DNA of 64,000 nucleotides from Arthrobacter sp. H-02-3 (GTDB lineage: Bacteria > Actinomycetota > Actinomycetes > Actinomycetales > Micrococcaceae), in the NCBI RefSeq assembly GCF_003097355.1, contig NZ_PYUI01000022.1:22952-86951 (forward strand). The letters are read 5' to 3'. Both the position numbers and the translations under genes were made by a program. Below, in pieces: positions 10,009-17,698 of the stretch. How positions within the stretch are numbered: position 1 is the first letter of the stretch; the number at the start of each line of letters is the position of its first letter. A model generated the notes under the pieces. That model had not been told where the DNA came from, ran no database searches, and was given only the letters and a program-made list of their open reading frames with translations.

Positions 10009-11981
10009 TGGATGTCCTGCAGTTTCTTGGCTTCTTCGGATGACTTCAGCTGCCACGGCACACTGGCCACCATGACACCGGGCTCGAAGTGCAGCCGGGT
10101 CTTGATGCGGAGGGCGGTCTGGTTATGGACCAGCTGCTCCCACCATTTGCCGACCACGTACTCCGGGATGTAGACCACGATCAGGTCGCGCGGCGAATCG
10201 CGGCGCATGTTCTTGATGTACTCCATGATCGGAGTCACGGTTTCGCGGAACGGGCTGGCAAGCACCGTCAGGGGCACCGGGATTTCGAGTTTCTCCCAGT
10301 CGGCGACAGTCGCCTCGGTCTCCTCCGGGCTGATGTCCACGGTGATGGCGTCCAGCCGCGACGGGCGGGAGGCCCGGGCGTAGGCGAGGGCGCGCAGCAC
10401 CGGTTTGCGGACGTGGGAGACGAGCAGCACTGCGTGCACACGGGTGGGCAGGGCGCGCGGCGAGGAGTCCTCGTCCACGGCGAGTTCCTTGGCCACGTTG
10501 TCGTAGTGCGCCCGGATGCTCCACATGATCAGGAACAGCACGAACATGGCGAGCAGCGCGATCCAGGCGCCCTGCGTGAACTTGGTGATGAGGACGATCA
10601 CCAGAACCAGGCCGGTCATGCCGAAGCCCACTGTATTGATGGTGCGGGACTTGATGATGCGCAGCCGGACGGCGGAGTCCTTGGACAGTTTCAGTTCCCG
10701 GCCCCAGTGCCGGATCATGCCCAGCTGGCTCATCGTGAAGGAGATGAAGACGCCTACGATGTAGAGCTGGATGAGCTTTGTGACGTCGGCGTTGAACGCG
10801 ATGATCAGTACCAGGGCGCCCGCCGCCAAGGCCAGGACGCCGTTGCTGAAGGCCAGCCGGTCGCCGCGGGTGCGCAGCTGGCGCGGCAGGTAGCCGTCCT
10901 GGGCAAGGATGGAGCCGAGCACCGGGAAGCCGTTGAACGCCGTGTTGGAGGCGAACACGAGGATGACGCCGGTGGCGGCCACCACTATGTAGAACGGGAT
11001 GGAACCCGCGCCGAAAACGGTCTGCGCAATCTGGCTGATGGCCGGATTCTGGATGTACCCCTCCTCCAGGGGCTTGCCGTTCAGGAGGAATTCCGTGGCC
11101 GGATCCTGCACGATGTGCACCTTGGTGGCGTTGGCCAGGTAGATGATGCCGGCGAGCATGGCGGAGGCAATGACGCCGAGCAGCAGCAGCGTGGTGGCTG
11201 CGTTCTTGCTCTTGGGCTTCTTGAAGTTGGGCACGCCGTTGCTGATGGCCTCGACGCCGGTCAGGGCCGCGGCGCCGGAAGAGAAGGCGCGCAGCAGTAG
11301 GAACGCGCCGGCCAGCCCGACGAGACCCTGATCGAATTCCGGTTGCGGCACGATCGTGAAGGCCGCCGACGGCGCCTGGCCCAGCTGTCCGGTCACGGCC
11401 TGGAAGATGCCGACGGCGGTCATGCCAAGGATGGAGGCCATGAAGATGTAGGTCGGTACGGCAAAGACGCTGCCGGCTTCCCGGATGCCGCGAAGGTTCA
11501 CGAGGGCCAGGATCACGACGCCGATGGTGGCAATTGCGGCCTGCTGGCCATGCAGGGAGGGAACCGCGGTGGTCAGGTAGGTCGCGGCCGATGACATGGA
11601 GACAGCCACGGTCAGCACGTAGTCAACCAGCAGCGCGGCGGCCACGGTGAGGCCCGCATACTTGCCCAGGTTCACGTTGGCGATCTCGTAGTCGCCGCCG
11701 CCGGAGGGATAGGCGTGGACGTTTTGGCGGTAGGAGGCCACAACGGTCAGGAGCACCACCATGACGGCGAGGCCCACCCACGGCGAGATAGCGACGGCAC
11801 TCACGCCGGCCAGGGCCAGGGTCAGGAGGATTTCATCCGGCGCGTAGGCCACGGAAGACAGTGCGTCCGAGGCGAAAATGGGTAGCGCGATCCGCTTCGG
11901 CAAGAGCGTGTGGGCCAGACGGTCGTTCCGGAAGGGCTTGCCTACCAGCACCCGCTTCACGGCATTGAAAATTGTCAGCAC
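10005..11981 (-). CDS. APC-superfamily permease, KimA-like potassium transporter candidate
   Basis: This integral membrane protein of about 658 residues has roughly 12 transmembrane segments in its first 460 residues. It ends in a soluble C-terminal domain of about 190 residues. The start of the core (ASDALSSVAYAPDEILL) and the YRQNVHAYPSGGGDYEIANVNLGK segment closely resemble Bacillus KimA (YdaO), a K+/H+ symporter, and less so amino-acid permeases. Divergent ceoB-ceoC, encoding TrkA-type K+ regulators, support a potassium role. The start is one of two tandem GTG codons (11984 or 11981). I prefer 11981 because TAGCTT lies 6 bases upstream and no ribosome binding site is present, which suggests a leaderless message. 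Substrate is inferred from similarity and context. Confidence 0.85.
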   Translation of the reverse strand: MLTIFNAVKRVLVGKPFRNDRLAHTLLPKRIALPIFASDALSSVAYAPDEILLTLALAGVSAVAISPWVGLAVMVVLLTVVASYRQNVHAYPSGGGDYEIANVNLGKYAGLTVAAALLVDYVLTVAVSMSSAATYLTTAVPSLHGQQAAIATIGVVILALVNLRGIREAGSVFAVPTYIFMASILGMTAVGIFQAVTGQLGQAPSAAFTIVPQPEFDQGLVGLAGAFLLLRAFSSGAAALTGVEAISNGVPNFKKPKSKNAATTLLLLGVIASAMLAGIIYLANATKVHIVQDPATEFLLNGKPLEEGYIQNPAISQIAQTVFGAGSIPFYIVVAATGVILVFASNTAFNGFPVLGSILAQDGYLPRQLRTRGDRLAFSNGVLALAAGALVLIIAFNADVTKLIQLYIVGVFISFTMSQLGMIRHWGRELKLSKDSAVRLRIIKSRTINTVGFGMTGLVLVIVLITKFTQGAWIALLAMFVLFLIMWSIRAHYDNVAKELAVDEDSSPRALPTRVHAVLLVSHVRKPVLRALAYARASRPSRLDAITVDISPEETEATVADWEKLEIPVPLTVLASPFRETVTPIMEYIKNMRRDSPRDLIVVYIPEYVVGKWWEQLVHNQTALRIKTRLHFEPGVMVASVPWQLKSSEEAKKLQDIQ

Positions 11982-11987
11982 CACACA

Positions 11988-11993
11988 AAGCTA
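11988..11993 (-). promoter_or_regulatory. -10 element for a leaderless KimA-like permease mRNA
   Basis: TAGCTT on the minus strand is separated by TGTGTG (6 bases) from the GTG at 11981. No Shine-Dalgarno sequence precedes the gene. Confidence 0.45.
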
Positions 11994-12134
11994 GTCTGAT
12001 TCGGACGCGATGTCATGACGGCGAAGTCGGCGTGCGCAATGATCCGCCCGGAGGCCCGCGGCCTTGGCCTTCGTGCCTCCCGTGGCCGGTAGAGTTTTAC
12101 GCAGTATCAGACGCAGAACCAAGAGGAGGCCCAT

Positions 12135-12806
12135 GTGGCGCACTTCGTGATCATGGGTTGTGGCCGTGTCGGGGCAACCCTGGCACACACGCTCGAGGAA
12201 GCCGGCCATTCAGTGGCCATTATCGACCAGGACGACCGTGCCTTCCGCCGGCTCCGTGCGGGCTTCACCGGCCGTAAGGTCACGGGGGTCGGATTCGACC
12301 GCGAGACCCTCAAGCGGGCCGGCGTCGAGGAAGCCTACGCATTCGCGGCGGTCTCCAGCGGCGACAACTCCAACATCCTCGCCACCCGGGTAGCCCGTGA
12401 GACCTTCCACGTTCCCCACGTCGTGGCCAGGATTTACGATCCGGGCCGCGCCGAAATCTACCAGCGCCTGGGTATCCCCACGGTGGCCGCGGTCCGCTGG
12501 AGCGCCGACCAGGTGCTGCGCCGCATCCTGCCGGAACAGCACGTCGCCGGCGATTTCCGCGAGCCCTCGGGCCGTCTGGTCCTCGCCGAGGTGGACCTCA
12601 ACCCCGGCTGGATCGGTCACCCGCTCGCGTCGATCGAGAAAGCGGCCGGCATCCGGGTCGCGTATCTGACCCGGTTCGGCGAGGGGACCCTGCCCGCCGC
12701 CGGCATGTCCTACCAGGACGGCGACACCGTCCACGCCGTGCTGAACGTGGACCGCAGCTCCGAGGTCGGCCATATTCTCGCCAAGTCCCCCGCCAAGGAG
12801 TCCTAA
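12135..12806 (+). CDS. ceoB: TrkA family potassium regulatory protein, CeoB type
   Basis: This is a 223-residue cytosolic RCK protein. An N-terminal Rossmann domain opens with VIMGCGRVGATLAHTLEEAGH and binds a nucleotide, with the acidic IIDQDD at the end of strand 2. A C-terminal RCK_C (TrkA-C) domain follows (LAEVDLNPGWIGHPLASIEKAAGIRVAYLTR...), which in relatives binds ligands such as c-di-AMP or ADP. The start is the GTG at 12135, five bases after AAGAGGAGG; an overlapping ATG at 12133 is in another frame. The gene abuts ceoC and diverges from the KimA-like permease. I expect it to gate a potassium transporter; which one is not shown by the sequence. Confidence 0.9.
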   Translation: MAHFVIMGCGRVGATLAHTLEEAGHSVAIIDQDDRAFRRLRAGFTGRKVTGVGFDRETLKRAGVEEAYAFAAVSSGDNSNILATRVARETFHVPHVVARIYDPGRAEIYQRLGIPTVAAVRWSADQVLRRILPEQHVAGDFREPSGRLVLAEVDLNPGWIGHPLASIEKAAGIRVAYLTRFGEGTLPAAGMSYQDGDTVHAVLNVDRSSEVGHILAKSPAKES

Positions 12807-13550
12807 GTGAAAGTCGTCATCGTCGGTGCCGGAAGCGTCGGATCCTCGATCGCCCGTGAACTGCTGGCCCACAAGCACGAAATCCTGCTGATTGATGAGA
12901 AACCGGAGGTCATCGGCCGCAGCGGACTGCGCGGCGCCCACTGGCTTGTCGGTGACGCCTGCGAGCTGAGCACGCTGCAGGACGCCAAACTCGAGGACGC
13001 CGACGTCGTGGTTTCCGCCACCGGTGACGACAAGGTCAACCTTGTAGTCTCACTGCTGGCCAAGACGGAATTCGGCGTGGGGCGGACCGTCGGCCGGGTC
13101 AACAACCCGAAGAACGACTGGATGTTCGATGACTCCTGGGGCGTCGACGTGGCGGTTAACACCCCGCAGCTCATGACCGCACTGGTGGAGGAAGCGGTGG
13201 AGATCGGCGACCTGGTCCGGCTGCTGACGCTCCAGACCGGGGTGTCCTCGCTGGTGGAGTTCACGGTCCCGCATGATTCCCACGTGATCGGCCTGACCGT
13301 GGGCGATGTCCAGTGGCCCGAGGACTCCACCTTAGTGGCGATCCTGCGCGACCAGGCACCCATCACGCCCAGCCGCGACGACGTGATCGACGGCGGCGAC
13401 GAGTTGTTCTTCGTGACTACTATCGCGGCCGAGGACGACCTCCGCGCCCTGCTGGCACCCGAGTCCCCGCTCGATGATCAGCACCCGGTGACCTCGGACC
13501 AGCACGGCCACGTGACCCAGCCGGCCGGAGACGACGGCTTCGACGGCTGA
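12807..13550 (+). CDS. ceoC: TrkA family potassium regulatory protein, CeoC type
   Basis: This second RCK protein is 247 residues. It has a Rossmann N-domain (MKVVIVGAGSVGSSIARELL), the DDKVNLVVSLLAK helix, and a TrkA-C domain (SLVEFTVPHDSHVIGLTVGD...DELFFVTT). An extra acidic/histidine tail of about 30 residues follows. Its GTG start directly follows the TAA of ceoB with no gap, so the two are certainly one operon and probably form a hetero-complex. As I recall, the same pair (ceoB-ceoC, Rv2691-Rv2692) sits next to an APC permease and a TRAM methyltransferase in M. tuberculosis. The unit ends at a long inverted repeat. Confidence 0.9.
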   Translation: MKVVIVGAGSVGSSIARELLAHKHEILLIDEKPEVIGRSGLRGAHWLVGDACELSTLQDAKLEDADVVVSATGDDKVNLVVSLLAKTEFGVGRTVGRVNNPKNDWMFDDSWGVDVAVNTPQLMTALVEEAVEIGDLVRLLTLQTGVSSLVEFTVPHDSHVIGLTVGDVQWPEDSTLVAILRDQAPITPSRDDVIDGGDELFFVTTIAAEDDLRALLAPESPLDDQHPVTSDQHGHVTQPAGDDGFDG

Positions 13551-13567
13551 CGGGCTTTAAACCGCAG

Positions 13568-13625
13568 TTGCGCTATCAGTTGTGGCTTTTCTCAGGACTG
13601 TGAACAGCCACAACTGATAGCGCAA
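13568..13625. repeat. Perfect 20-bp inverted repeat between convergent genes
   Basis: The left arm (13568-13587, TTGCGCTATCAGTTGTGGCT) is exactly complementary to the right arm (13606-13625) across an 18-base loop. It sits between the convergent ceoC and DUF3159 genes and could end both transcripts. Neither side has a long T run, although the loop begins TTT. A perfect 20-bp arm is longer than is usual for a terminator, so it may belong to a dispersed repeat family. Confidence 0.85.
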
Positions 13626-13638
13626 GCGGTTGGTCGAG

Positions 13639-14478
13639 CTATTTTGTTTCGGCTGCTGCGTCTGCTTCGGGCAATACCGGCGCGGGCCGGGTCAGCAGCC
13701 AGGCAATCCAGACGCCGAGGATGTAGAGCGGGGCACCCATGAGCAGCCGGGTGGTGGCGAGGGCGGCGAGGCCTTCTTCCCCCATGAAGTAAAGCGGCAC
13801 CTGCACCACGAGCCGCAGGACCAGCACGGAGACAATCACCCACGTGCCGATCCCGTAAGCCTTTACCCGCTTCGGATCTTTACGCCAGTCCAGGCCCTCG
13901 TTGCGGATGAAGCCGAAGAGCAGGCCGGCGATCGGCCAGCGCACGGCGACGGAGATGGACATCGCGAGGATGTAGCCGATGTTGGTGAAGAACCCCAGGA
14001 CATAGAAGTTCTCCGCCTTTCCCGTCGAGGTGGCGAGCCAGGCGGAAAGCCCGACGCCGATGAACCCCGCCAGTGCCTGCGTCAGAGGCTTGCGCTGGAC
14101 GAGCCTGGCCACGGTAAAGGCGGCGGCCACCGCCACGGAAGCGATGACGGCCAGCGACAGGTTCTCGCGGTCTATGGTGAAGGCGATCAGGAAGACGAGG
14201 CCCGGCAGGATGCTCTCCGCGATTCCCTGGATGCCGCCGGCGCTCTTGAGCACGTCAATATTGCCGTTGCTCGACCGGTGCAGGCCGGCCTTTGCCGCAT
14301 AGTCGCCGGCAAGCTGGGCCACGGTCGGCTGCGAAGCAACAGGCTGCGAAAGAGTCGGCTGGGACGCGACGGGGCGGGAAATGTCCTGGTCGGTGCCGGC
14401 GGCTTCCCGTGGCTCCCGCGGGTCCGCTTCCCTGTCTTCCCGCCGGGGGGCCCGCTCGGGGTGTTCGGGCAAGGTCAT
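13639..14478 (-). CDS. DUF3159 membrane protein
   Basis: This is a 279-residue membrane protein. The first 80 residues are polar and carry repeats of SQPxASQPT. About six hydrophobic helices follow, from SILPGLVFLIAFTI to APLYILGVWIAWLL. The family is actinobacterial and of unknown function; as I recall, the M. tuberculosis counterpart is Rv2693c beside ceoC. Its ATG overlaps the upstream stop in an ATGA (14475-14478) and GGAGG lies 5 bases before it. It is the last gene of the operon DUF3710, OB-fold, DUF3159. The family also resembles intracellular septation protein A (YciB) in helix layout, but I cannot confirm that. Confidence 0.9.
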   Translation of the reverse strand: MTLPEHPERAPRREDREADPREPREAAGTDQDISRPVASQPTLSQPVASQPTVAQLAGDYAAKAGLHRSSNGNIDVLKSAGGIQGIAESILPGLVFLIAFTIDRENLSLAVIASVAVAAAFTVARLVQRKPLTQALAGFIGVGLSAWLATSTGKAENFYVLGFFTNIGYILAMSISVAVRWPIAGLLFGFIRNEGLDWRKDPKRVKAYGIGTWVIVSVLVLRLVVQVPLYFMGEEGLAALATTRLLMGAPLYILGVWIAWLLTRPAPVLPEADAAAETK

Positions 14479-14927
14479 TGCTCCTCCTGGCGGGACAGTA
14501 TTTCGTAGCGCGGATTGAAGATGGTGGGCAGTCCGTCACGGATGGTGACCATGCCCTCGAGCCGGAGTTCTGTGCCGGCGTCGACACCGGGAATCCGTCG
14601 GCGCCCCAGCCATACGACGCGCAGCCGGTCCTTGGGGCCCGCGGGCCGCTGGCGCTGCGCGCCGGGACGCACGCGGTGGGTGGACACGGTGGCAGGCAGG
14701 CTGCCGGCCGCTTCGGCACCGGCGCCGCCCTTCGCGCCGGCTCCCAGGAAGCGGGAGACCGGGGCTGGCGCGTCGTGATCGATCACGATGGCGGTGAAGG
14801 CGGCCACCTGGTTGGCCGGCACGTACGTGACGGACTCGATGAAGCCGTGGCATAGCACCCGTCCGCGGTCCGGCAGGTCCCGGACCGGCACGGCGGCGGT
14901 AGCTTTCTTGCCGGCGGCTTCAGCCAA
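14475..14927 (-). CDS. OB-fold nucleic acid-binding protein
   Basis: This is a 150-residue soluble protein. The segment GRVLCHGFIESVTYVPANQVAAFTAIVIDH gives the first strands of an OB fold. A glycine/alanine-rich loop follows, then DRLRVVWLGRRRIPGVDAGTELRLEGMVTIRDGLPTIFNPRYEIL completes the barrel in the manner of tRNA-type anticodon-binding and RecG-wedge OB folds. The start is a TTG at 14927, inside the last codons of the DUF3710 gene (8-base overlap), with GGAGA upstream. Its ATGA overlap with DUF3159 shows tight coupling. RNA or DNA binding is inferred from the fold. Confidence 0.85.
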   Translation of the reverse strand: MAEAAGKKATAAVPVRDLPDRGRVLCHGFIESVTYVPANQVAAFTAIVIDHDAPAPVSRFLGAGAKGGAGAEAAGSLPATVSTHRVRPGAQRQRPAGPKDRLRVVWLGRRRIPGVDAGTELRLEGMVTIRDGLPTIFNPRYEILSRQEEQ

Positions 14928-15666
14928 TCTGGGTTATCTCCGGTCCGCGTTCGGGCTGTTCGAATTCGGGGGCCGCGTGCGGGGAGGGCGCGGCCGCCGT
15001 GTCCTTGGGAAGGCGGAGCTGCAGCAAGTCGCGCGGCGGCATGGGGTTCTCGCCGCGGACGACGACAATCTGCCGGAAGAGCCCTTCCAGCCCGGCCGCG
15101 GAGTCGCGGTCCAGTGCCGCCTCGCCGCCGAAGACGCCGCGGAGGAACCAGCGCGGGCCGTCGACGCCGATGAATCGAGCCACGCGGTAGCCCTGGCTGC
15201 CGTCCGCGCCGCCTGCAGGGAGCTTGGCCACGAGCTCGGTGCCGAAGCTGCCCTCGATCTCCTCGACCTGGCCGCCCTGGCTGCCGACCGACTGGCCGAT
15301 TTGTTCACGAATTTCGTCCCACAGGCCCTCTGAACGGGGGGCGGCGAAAGCCTGAAGCTGAAGGCTCGACCCCTCCAGGTCCATCGTGACGGCTACGACC
15401 CGCTGGGTGGCCTCTTCAACTTCCAGGCGGAGCTGGAGTCCCTCGCGGGGGGTGATCAGGAGCGCACCAAGGTCCACGTAGCCGTCCTGGCCCTCGATTT
15501 CCGAGACGTCGAAGGGACCCGTAGAGGCCCGGCCCGCGGTCTTGGCTGCGTTGCCGGCAGGCTTCGTGCCGTCCACAGTCGCAGTGCCGTCAACAACAGC
15601 CTCCTGGTCCGTATCAGGCCCTGTCAGCTGTTCCTGCTTGGCTTTCTTGCCACGCCCAAAAACCAT
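14920..15666 (-). CDS. DUF3710 protein
   Basis: This is a 248-residue protein with an acidic, low-complexity N-terminus (about 55 residues) starting MVFGRGKKAKQEQL. The DUF3710 core follows: GYVDLGALLITPREGLQLRLE, FAAPRSEGLWDEIREQI, and RFIGVDGPRWFLRGVFGGEAALD. There is no membrane segment. The family is restricted to actinobacteria and lies next to dut and the OB-fold gene; its role is unknown. AAGGAGA precedes the ATG at 15666 by 7 bases. It is the first gene of the three-gene operon. Confidence 0.9.
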   Translation of the reverse strand: MVFGRGKKAKQEQLTGPDTDQEAVVDGTATVDGTKPAGNAAKTAGRASTGPFDVSEIEGQDGYVDLGALLITPREGLQLRLEVEEATQRVVAVTMDLEGSSLQLQAFAAPRSEGLWDEIREQIGQSVGSQGGQVEEIEGSFGTELVAKLPAGGADGSQGYRVARFIGVDGPRWFLRGVFGGEAALDRDSAAGLEGLFRQIVVVRGENPMPPRDLLQLRLPKDTAAAPSPHAAPEFEQPERGPEITQIG

Positions 15667-15849
15667 GGGGTTGTCTCCTTAGTTGTGATCCTGTGCCGCC
15701 GTGCGGCGCCATCCTGGCGCCTGCCTGCGTGGCCGTCCGCTACCGGCAGCCGCCTGCTCAATTTTCCCTGCACCGCTGATCTTGCTGCAGCGCCGTGTGC
15801 GGCACTGCAGAATCCCGGATGATCCTCACGGCCAGGCCGGAACCTGTAC

Positions 15850-16368
15850 TCAGGCCGGTCCGCCGAAACCGCCGGTGGAGCCGAAGCCGCCTCCGCCCCG
15901 GACCGAGCCGTCCAGTTCCTCGACGGGGAGGAACCGTGCGTACTCCACGCGCTGAATGACCATCTGTGCAATTCTATCGCCGCGCCGCAGCTCGATCGCC
16001 TCGTCCCGGTCCGTATTGAGCAGTGTCACCGCGATTTCTCCGCGGTAGCCGGCGTCGACCGTGCCGGGGGCGTTCACAACGGTCAGACCGTGCTTTGTGG
16101 CGAGGCCGGACCGGGGGTGGATGAGCGCAACGAAGCCGTCAGGGAGGGCAATGGAAACCCCGGTTGGAACCAGGCGGCGCTCCCCCGGCGCAAGGACCAC
16201 GTCCTCGCGGGCGCGAAGGTCGGCGCCGGCGTCGCCCGGGTGCGCGTACGACGGCGGTTCGAGCCCGTCGTCGAGCATCTTCAGCTGTACCGTCAAGGTG
16301 GGCGTTCCATACTCTGCATCGCGGGCCATTGGTGCGGCCCCGGCGACGGCGGTGTTTTCTTCAGTCAC
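15850..16368 (-). CDS. dut: dUTP diphosphatase
   Basis: dUTPase hydrolyses dUTP to dUMP and pyrophosphate, which keeps uracil out of DNA and supplies thymidylate synthesis. The 172-residue protein has all five trimeric-dUTPase motifs: AHPGDAGADLRA, PRSGLATKHGLT, NAPGTVDAGYRGEI with the catalytic Asp, GDRIAQMVIQ, and the glycine-rich RGGGGFGSTGGFG arm. An N-terminal extension of about 20 residues is present. The start is GTG at 16368, preceded by GAGGGA. A 183-base gap separates it from the DUF3710 gene downstream on the same strand. Confidence 0.97.
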   Translation of the reverse strand: MTEENTAVAGAAPMARDAEYGTPTLTVQLKMLDDGLEPPSYAHPGDAGADLRAREDVVLAPGERRLVPTGVSIALPDGFVALIHPRSGLATKHGLTVVNAPGTVDAGYRGEIAVTLLNTDRDEAIELRRGDRIAQMVIQRVEYARFLPVEELDGSVRGGGGFGSTGGFGGPA

Positions 16369-16533
16369 AGTCCCTCACTCTAACGCCAGCAACGAGTATC
16401 GTCCTAGCCGCCTGCGCGCCCGCGGGCTGGCCGGCCGCGCGTGCGGGCCGCCGGGTAGGAGCGGGGCCGGCATGGACTTCGAGCCGGGTGAAGCCGAGAT
16501 GAAATAGCCCGCGAAAGATGGAAAGCTGGGCAT

Positions 16534-17019
16534 ATGCCCGAATCCAGCGCAGCTGCGCCTGCCCCCAAGAGTGCCCCGAGCGACTCCACTGTCCTGTACG
16601 CCGAGAAGCTCTGGCCGAACTTCTGGATCTGGCTTGTGTCGGCGGGGCTCTCCAGCGCCGGTATCCTCATGCTGGCGCCCATCAGCATCTGGGCCGGCAT
16701 CACCGCAGCCATTGTGCTCTTCGTCGTCATCTCTGTACTTCTGGTGCTGTCCACGCCGTCGATCACCGTCACGAAGACCACCCTGAAGGTGGGCCGGGCC
16801 ACGATCGAACGCGGGTTCCTGGGCAAGGCGACGGCGTTCCGGGGCAAGGAGGCGACGGCGGAACGCGGCACACGTCTTAACGGCCTGGCGTTCCTGTGTA
16901 TCCGCGGCTGGGTGGATCCGGTGGTCCGGATCGAGATCGAAGACCCCTCGGATCGCACCCCGTACTGGCTCACATCCACCCGCCACCCGGAGCAGCTGCT
17001 TGCCGCGCTCAATTCCTGA
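16534..17019 (+). CDS. DUF3093 membrane protein
   Basis: This is a 161-residue protein. A polar N-terminus is followed by two membrane helices (about residues 32-50 and 55-75: WIWLVSAGLSSAGILM and AGITAAIVLFVVISVLLVL). A soluble PH-like C-terminal part then contains TPSITVTKTTLKVGRATIERGFLG and ends DRTPYWLTSTRHPEQLLAAL. This is the DUF3093 family of actinobacteria, typically next to dut and DUF4193; its function is unknown. It is transcribed away from dut and converges on the DUF4193 gene 21 bases away. Confidence 0.88.
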   Translation: MPESSAAAPAPKSAPSDSTVLYAEKLWPNFWIWLVSAGLSSAGILMLAPISIWAGITAAIVLFVVISVLLVLSTPSITVTKTTLKVGRATIERGFLGKATAFRGKEATAERGTRLNGLAFLCIRGWVDPVVRIEIEDPSDRTPYWLTSTRHPEQLLAALNS

Positions 17020-17040
17020 CTTGCACCGGTTGCCGGGAGC

Positions 17041-17340
17041 CTAGCCCTCGCAGTCCTTGCAGTACTTGAGGCCGTCCTTTTCGCGGGCAATCTGCGAACG
17101 GTGGCGGACGAGGAAGCAGGAGGCACAGGTGAATTCGTCTGCCTGGGCGGGCAGGACCCGGACCAGCAGTTCCTCCCCGGACAAGTCAGCGCCGGGAAGT
17201 TCGTAGCCTTCGGCGAGGTCGGACTCGTCTTCATCCACCACAGCGGAAGGCTTCTCCGTACGCCGCACCTTCAGAGCCTCAATGGAATCCTCACTGAGGT
17301 CTTCTTCGGTCTTGCGCGGCGCATCGTAATCAGTCGCCAT
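17041..17340 (-). CDS. DUF4193 zinc-ribbon protein
   Basis: This is a 99-residue protein. An acidic N-terminal half (DYDAPRKTEEDLSEDSIEAL...DEDESDLAEGYELPGADLSGEELLVRV) precedes a C-terminal zinc ribbon with CASC and CKDC pairs spaced 22 residues apart (CASCFLV...KYCKDC). The architecture matches DUF4193, a family found across actinobacteria. The acidic half and zinc ribbon suggest an RNA polymerase-associated or other protein-binding role, but this is inference. The ATG at 17340 has no clear ribosome binding site. Confidence 0.9.
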   Translation of the reverse strand: MATDYDAPRKTEEDLSEDSIEALKVRRTEKPSAVVDEDESDLAEGYELPGADLSGEELLVRVLPAQADEFTCASCFLVRHRSQIAREKDGLKYCKDCEG

Positions 17341-17698
17341 TATTTGTTGCTCACACTCCGCATTCGTTCGATTCGATCGATGTGACCATTTTGCTCAATT
17401 TGATCAAATGGTTCGCCGGTCCCGGCGGCCCTGCCGGGCTTGTGGCCCTGGGCTCCCGGAGCGGTTCTCCGATGTCAACGCCGGACATGCGGTTTTTGTG
17501 CCCGGTGTCGGTCATTTTTGCTTAAGCTCCTGCCGAACACCAGAGCCCGCCGCTCCCTTCCTGCCGTTATCTTCCGCAGACTGGCCAAAACCGCCGGAAA
17601 GTCGCGGAAAATCACGGCGCGCCAGCCGTCCTAACCCGAAATGCGTCCCGCTGGTGGCAGAGTTTCGATTGTTAGTAATGCCAGGGTGGAGGATTTGT
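17341..17698. other. Intergenic region between divergent DUF4193 and sepH
   Basis: These 358 bases contain the two divergent promoters but no gene I can support. The proximal part beside DUF4193 is AT-richer, with clustered TCGAT/ATCGAT-type words (17367-17405). The rest is GC-rich. No hairpin or operator stood out. Confidence 0.6.

Noticed and set aside
11985..12134. A c-di-AMP (ydaO-type) riboswitch before the KimA-like permease
   Set aside because: The gap is only 150 bases, is shared by two divergent genes, and the permease seems to start without a leader. I see none of the required structure.
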